NCBI RefSeq assembly: GCF_001708445.1
Contig: NZ_CP015637.1
Coordinates: forward strand, 6,015,001 to 6,079,000
Reading direction: 5' to 3'
Length of the DNA: 64,000 nt
Source of the DNA: Pseudomonas fluorescens
GTDB taxonomy: Bacteria; Pseudomonadota; Gammaproteobacteria; Pseudomonadales; Pseudomonadaceae
Positions 61,596-64,000 of the stretch are shown here, one piece after another. The stretch's first letter is position 1; each line of letters opens with the position of its first letter. Below the pieces are notes generated by a model. That model made no database searches and had not been told where the DNA came from. It saw only the letters and a program-made list of their open reading frames with translations. The position numbers were made by a program, and so were the translations under genes.

Positions 61596-62981
61596 GTGAC
61601 CACCATCGCCACCGCTTTTAATACTTTGCCGCTCTCCGCCGCCATGCTGGCTAACCTCGACTCGCTGGGTTATGCCGAGATGACGCAGATCCAGGCGCAA
61701 AGCTTGCCGGTGATCCTCAAGGGGCTGGACCTGATCGCGCAGGCCAAGACCGGCAGTGGCAAGACCGCCGCCTTCGGCATCGGCCTGCTGAACCCGATCA
61801 ACCCGCGCTACTTCGGCTGCCAGGCCCTGGTGATGTGCCCGACCCGTGAGCTGGCCGACCAGGTCGCCAAGGAAATCCGTCGCCTGGCCCGTGCCGAAGA
61901 CAACATCAAGGTGCTGACCCTGTGCGGTGGCGTGTCCCTCGGCCCGCAGATCGCCTCCCTGGAACATGGCGCCCACGTGATCGTCGGCACCCCGGGCCGT
62001 ATCCAGCAGCACCTGCGCAAGGGTTCGCTGGTGCTCGATGGCTTGAACACGCTGATCCTCGACGAAGCCGACCGCATGCTCGACATGGGCTTCTACGACG
62101 CCATCGAAGACATCATCAGCAAGACCCCGGCACGCCGCCAGACCCTGCTGTTCTCGGCCACCTACCCGGTGAGCATCAAGCAGTTGGCCTCCAAGTTCAT
62201 GCGCGCGCCGCAGCAAGTCAAAGCCGAAGCCTTCCACTCCGACGACCAGATCGAGCAGCGTTTCTTCGAAATCTCGCCGGAAGAGCGCATGGACGCGGTG
62301 ACGAAAGTCCTCGCGCACTTCCGCCCGGCATCGTGCGTGGCGTTCTGCTTCACCAAGCAGCAAGTGCAGGAAACCGTCGACCACCTGACGTCCAAGGGTA
62401 TTTCCGCCGTCGGCCTGCATGGCGACCTGGAACAGCGCGACCGCGACCAGGTACTGGCGATGTTCGCCAACCGCAGCACCTCGGTGCTGGTGGCGACCGA
62501 CGTCGCCGCCCGTGGCCTGGACATCGACTCGCTGGACATGGTGATCAACGTCGAACTGGCCCGCGACTCGGAAATCCACATCCACCGCGTCGGCCGTACC
62601 GGTCGTGCCGGTGAGACCGGCATCGCCATCAGCCTGGTGGCGCCGTCCGAAGCGCACCGCGCCCAGGCCATCGAGCAACTGCAAAAGTCGCCGTTGAACT
62701 GGGACCAACTGGACAACCTCAAGCCGCAAAGCGGCGGCCCGCTGCTGCCGCAGATGAGCACCCTGTGCATCGCCGCCGGCCGTAAAGACAAAGTGCGCCC
62801 GGGCGATATCCTTGGCGCATTGACCGGGGAAGCCGGCATCCCAGGCGCCCAGGTGGGCAAGATCGCGATCTTTGACTTCCAGGCCTTCGTGGCCGTGGAG
62901 CGTGGCGTCGCCAAGCAGGCGTTGCAGCGTTTGAATGACGGCAAGATCAAGGGCCGTTCGTTGCGCGTTCGCATCCTGTAA
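61596..62981 (+). CDS. dbpA: ATP-dependent RNA helicase DbpA (DEAD-box)
   Basis: A 461-residue DEAD-box helicase: Q motif, Walker A AKTGSGKT, DEAD in LILDEADRMLD, SAT, and HRVGRTGRAG. A C-terminal DbpA RNA-binding domain (from IAAGRKDKVRPGDILGALTGE to the end) targets 23S rRNA hairpin 92 for 50S assembly. The start is GTG 61596, giving TTIATAFNTLPLS; upstream codons overlap the MFS gene. It starts 82 bases after that gene. Confidence 0.95.
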   Translation: MTTIATAFNTLPLSAAMLANLDSLGYAEMTQIQAQSLPVILKGLDLIAQAKTGSGKTAAFGIGLLNPINPRYFGCQALVMCPTRELADQVAKEIRRLARAEDNIKVLTLCGGVSLGPQIASLEHGAHVIVGTPGRIQQHLRKGSLVLDGLNTLILDEADRMLDMGFYDAIEDIISKTPARRQTLLFSATYPVSIKQLASKFMRAPQQVKAEAFHSDDQIEQRFFEISPEERMDAVTKVLAHFRPASCVAFCFTKQQVQETVDHLTSKGISAVGLHGDLEQRDRDQVLAMFANRSTSVLVATDVAARGLDIDSLDMVINVELARDSEIHIHRVGRTGRAGETGIAISLVAPSEAHRAQAIEQLQKSPLNWDQLDNLKPQSGGPLLPQMSTLCIAAGRKDKVRPGDILGALTGEAGIPGAQVGKIAIFDFQAFVAVERGVAKQALQRLNDGKIKGRSLRVRIL

Positions 62982-62996
62982 AAAACCCACCCCCCT

Positions 62997-63097
62997 TGTA
63001 GGAGCGAGCTTGCTCGCGAAAAACGTCAACGATCACGCAGCGCTATCAGGTAGCCCGTGTCGTCTATGGGGTTTTCGCGAGCAAGCTCGCTCCTACA
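62997..63097. repeat. REPIN (TGTAGGAGCGAGCTTGCTCG type)
   Basis: A clean pair of inverted arms (about 27 bases each, at 62997-63023 and 63071-63097) with a spacer of roughly 47 bases, in the gap after dbpA. The best copy in the window of the family also seen at 11200 and 55881. Confidence 0.85.
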
Positions 63098-63131
63098 GGG
63101 ATCGTACTGATTCATAGATGAGGACATTGCT

Positions 63132-64000
63132 GTGCGCTCTACCGAAGTTGTGATCATTGGCGCCGGCGCCGCAGGCTTGATGTGCGCCCTGACCGCTGCG
63201 GGGCGTGGGCGCAAGGTGATGTTGATCGACCATGCCAACAAGGCCGGCAAGAAGATCCTGATGTCCGGCGGTGGCCGCTGCAATTTCACTAACCTGTACA
63301 CCGAGCCGGCCAACTTCCTTTCGCACAACGCGCACTTCTGCAAGTCCGCCCTGGCCCGTTATACCCAGTGGGATTTCATCGGCCTGGTGGCCAAGCACGG
63401 CGTGCCGTACCACGAGAAGAAACTCGGCCAACTGTTTTGCGATAACAAGTCCAGCGACATCCTCGGCATGTTGCTCGACGAATGCATCCAGACCGGCGTG
63501 AGCCTGCACCTGGATACGTCTATCCAGGAAATCGCCAAGCTCGACAACGGCTACCAGTTGCAGACCACCTTGGGTGAACTGCGCTGCGAATCCCTGGTGA
63601 TCGCCACCGGCGGCCTGTCGATTCCAACCCTGGGCGCTACCGGATTTGGCTATCAAGTGGCCAGGCAGTTCGGCCACGAACTGCTGCCGACCCGCGCCGG
63701 GCTGGTGCCGTTCACCATCACCGACCAGCTCAAGGACTTGTGCGGCGAGCTGTCCGGCACCTCGGTGGATTGCCTGGTCAGCTGCAACGGCCAGAGCTTT
63801 CGCGAGAACATTCTGTTTACCCACCGCGGCCTGAGCGGCCCGGCGATCTTGCAGATTTCTTCGTACTGGGAGCCCGGCGACACAGTCGAGATCAACCTGC
63901 TACCCGACCACGACGCCCACACCTGGCTGCAACAGCAACAGGTCGAGCGGCCCAACAGCGAGCTGAAAACCTTGCTGGGTGAAATCTTCACCAAGAAAAT
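63132..64000 (+). CDS. HI0933/BaiN family NAD(P)/FAD-dependent oxidoreductase (partial, runs off the window)
   Basis: 289 codons are seen before the window ends. The start is GTG 63132 with GAGG seven bases upstream. The FAD-binding motif IIGAGAAGLMCAL and the family signature KKILMSGGGRCNFTN are intact, followed by the insert domain and ATGGLSIPTLGATGFGY. The C-terminal third lies outside. Substrate unknown for this subgroup. Confidence 0.93.
   Translation, partial: MRSTEVVIIGAGAAGLMCALTAAGRGRKVMLIDHANKAGKKILMSGGGRCNFTNLYTEPANFLSHNAHFCKSALARYTQWDFIGLVAKHGVPYHEKKLGQLFCDNKSSDILGMLLDECIQTGVSLHLDTSIQEIAKLDNGYQLQTTLGELRCESLVIATGGLSIPTLGATGFGYQVARQFGHELLPTRAGLVPFTITDQLKDLCGELSGTSVDCLVSCNGQSFRENILFTHRGLSGPAILQISSYWEPGDTVEINLLPDHDAHTWLQQQQVERPNSELKTLLGEIFTKK

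Overview
The window comes from the core chromosome of a Pseudomonas, most likely the P. fluorescens group. The evidence is roughly 60% GC, Pseudomonas-type proteins throughout (RpoD of 616 aa, Vfr of 214 aa, AmgK/MurU, RmcA-like, AgtSR), and several families of short inverted REP/REPIN elements between genes. Gene order follows the P. aeruginosa PAO1 segment from rmcA through rpoD, trpE and vfr to tyrZ. There is no prophage, insertion sequence, CRISPR array, tRNA or rRNA gene.

Layout. (1) 23-12505: c-di-GMP enzyme rmcA, the macromolecular-synthesis genes rpoD, dnaG and rpsU, then tsaD, plsY, folB-folK and cca. A yqeY-like gene expected between rpsU and dnaG is missing; about 440 non-coding bases lie there instead. 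(2) 12569-17438: the stress trio prkA, DUF444 and spoVR. (3) 17724-25398: lptD-surA-pdxA-rsmA-apaG-apaH-glpE, mostly overlapping and leftward. (4) 25529-29111: divergent amgK-murU-djlA, then a DUF3530 protein. (5) 29189-37786: two-component system agtSR, the ABC uptake operon agtABCD for GABA/5-aminovalerate-type substrates, and an iron-dependent alcohol dehydrogenase. (6) 37871-43407: rpe-gph followed by an uninterrupted trpE-G-D-C operon. (7) 43550-55749: lipoate-ligase-like gene, vfr, an OsmC gene, coq7, HIT, SDR, DUF805, nitronate monooxygenase, hemJ, argC, erpA, anmK, an M23 peptidase and tyrS. (8) 55750-64000: a break in PAO1 synteny, with an adjacent TldD/TldE pair, an RhlA-like hydrolase, a DHA2 exporter, dbpA and the start of a HI0933-family flavoprotein.

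Most notable points. Just after tyrS there is a near-consensus promoter followed by what looks like the start of a Pseudomonas rRNA leader, but no rRNA gene follows; REP-type repeats and unrelated genes lie downstream. This looks like the scar of a lost or rearranged rrn operon. The last 45 bases of gph read as a Trp-containing 14-residue leader peptide ahead of trpE, overlapped by mutually exclusive small hairpins, which suggests attenuation. A REPIN between the convergent genes folK and cca contains both of their stop codons. The cca ribosome-binding site lies in the stem of a terminator-like hairpin. A perfect GTAGGG-N4-CCCTAC dyad upstream of agtA is a candidate AgtR operator. RhlA is present without RhlB, next to an exporter.

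Several genes form connected pathways. AnmK, AmgK and MurU are three steps of anhydro-MurNAc recycling. LptD and SurA serve outer-membrane assembly. FolB and FolK are consecutive folate steps. TrpE, G, D and C cover chorismate to indole-glycerol phosphate. All calls come from reading the sequence; no database search was run.
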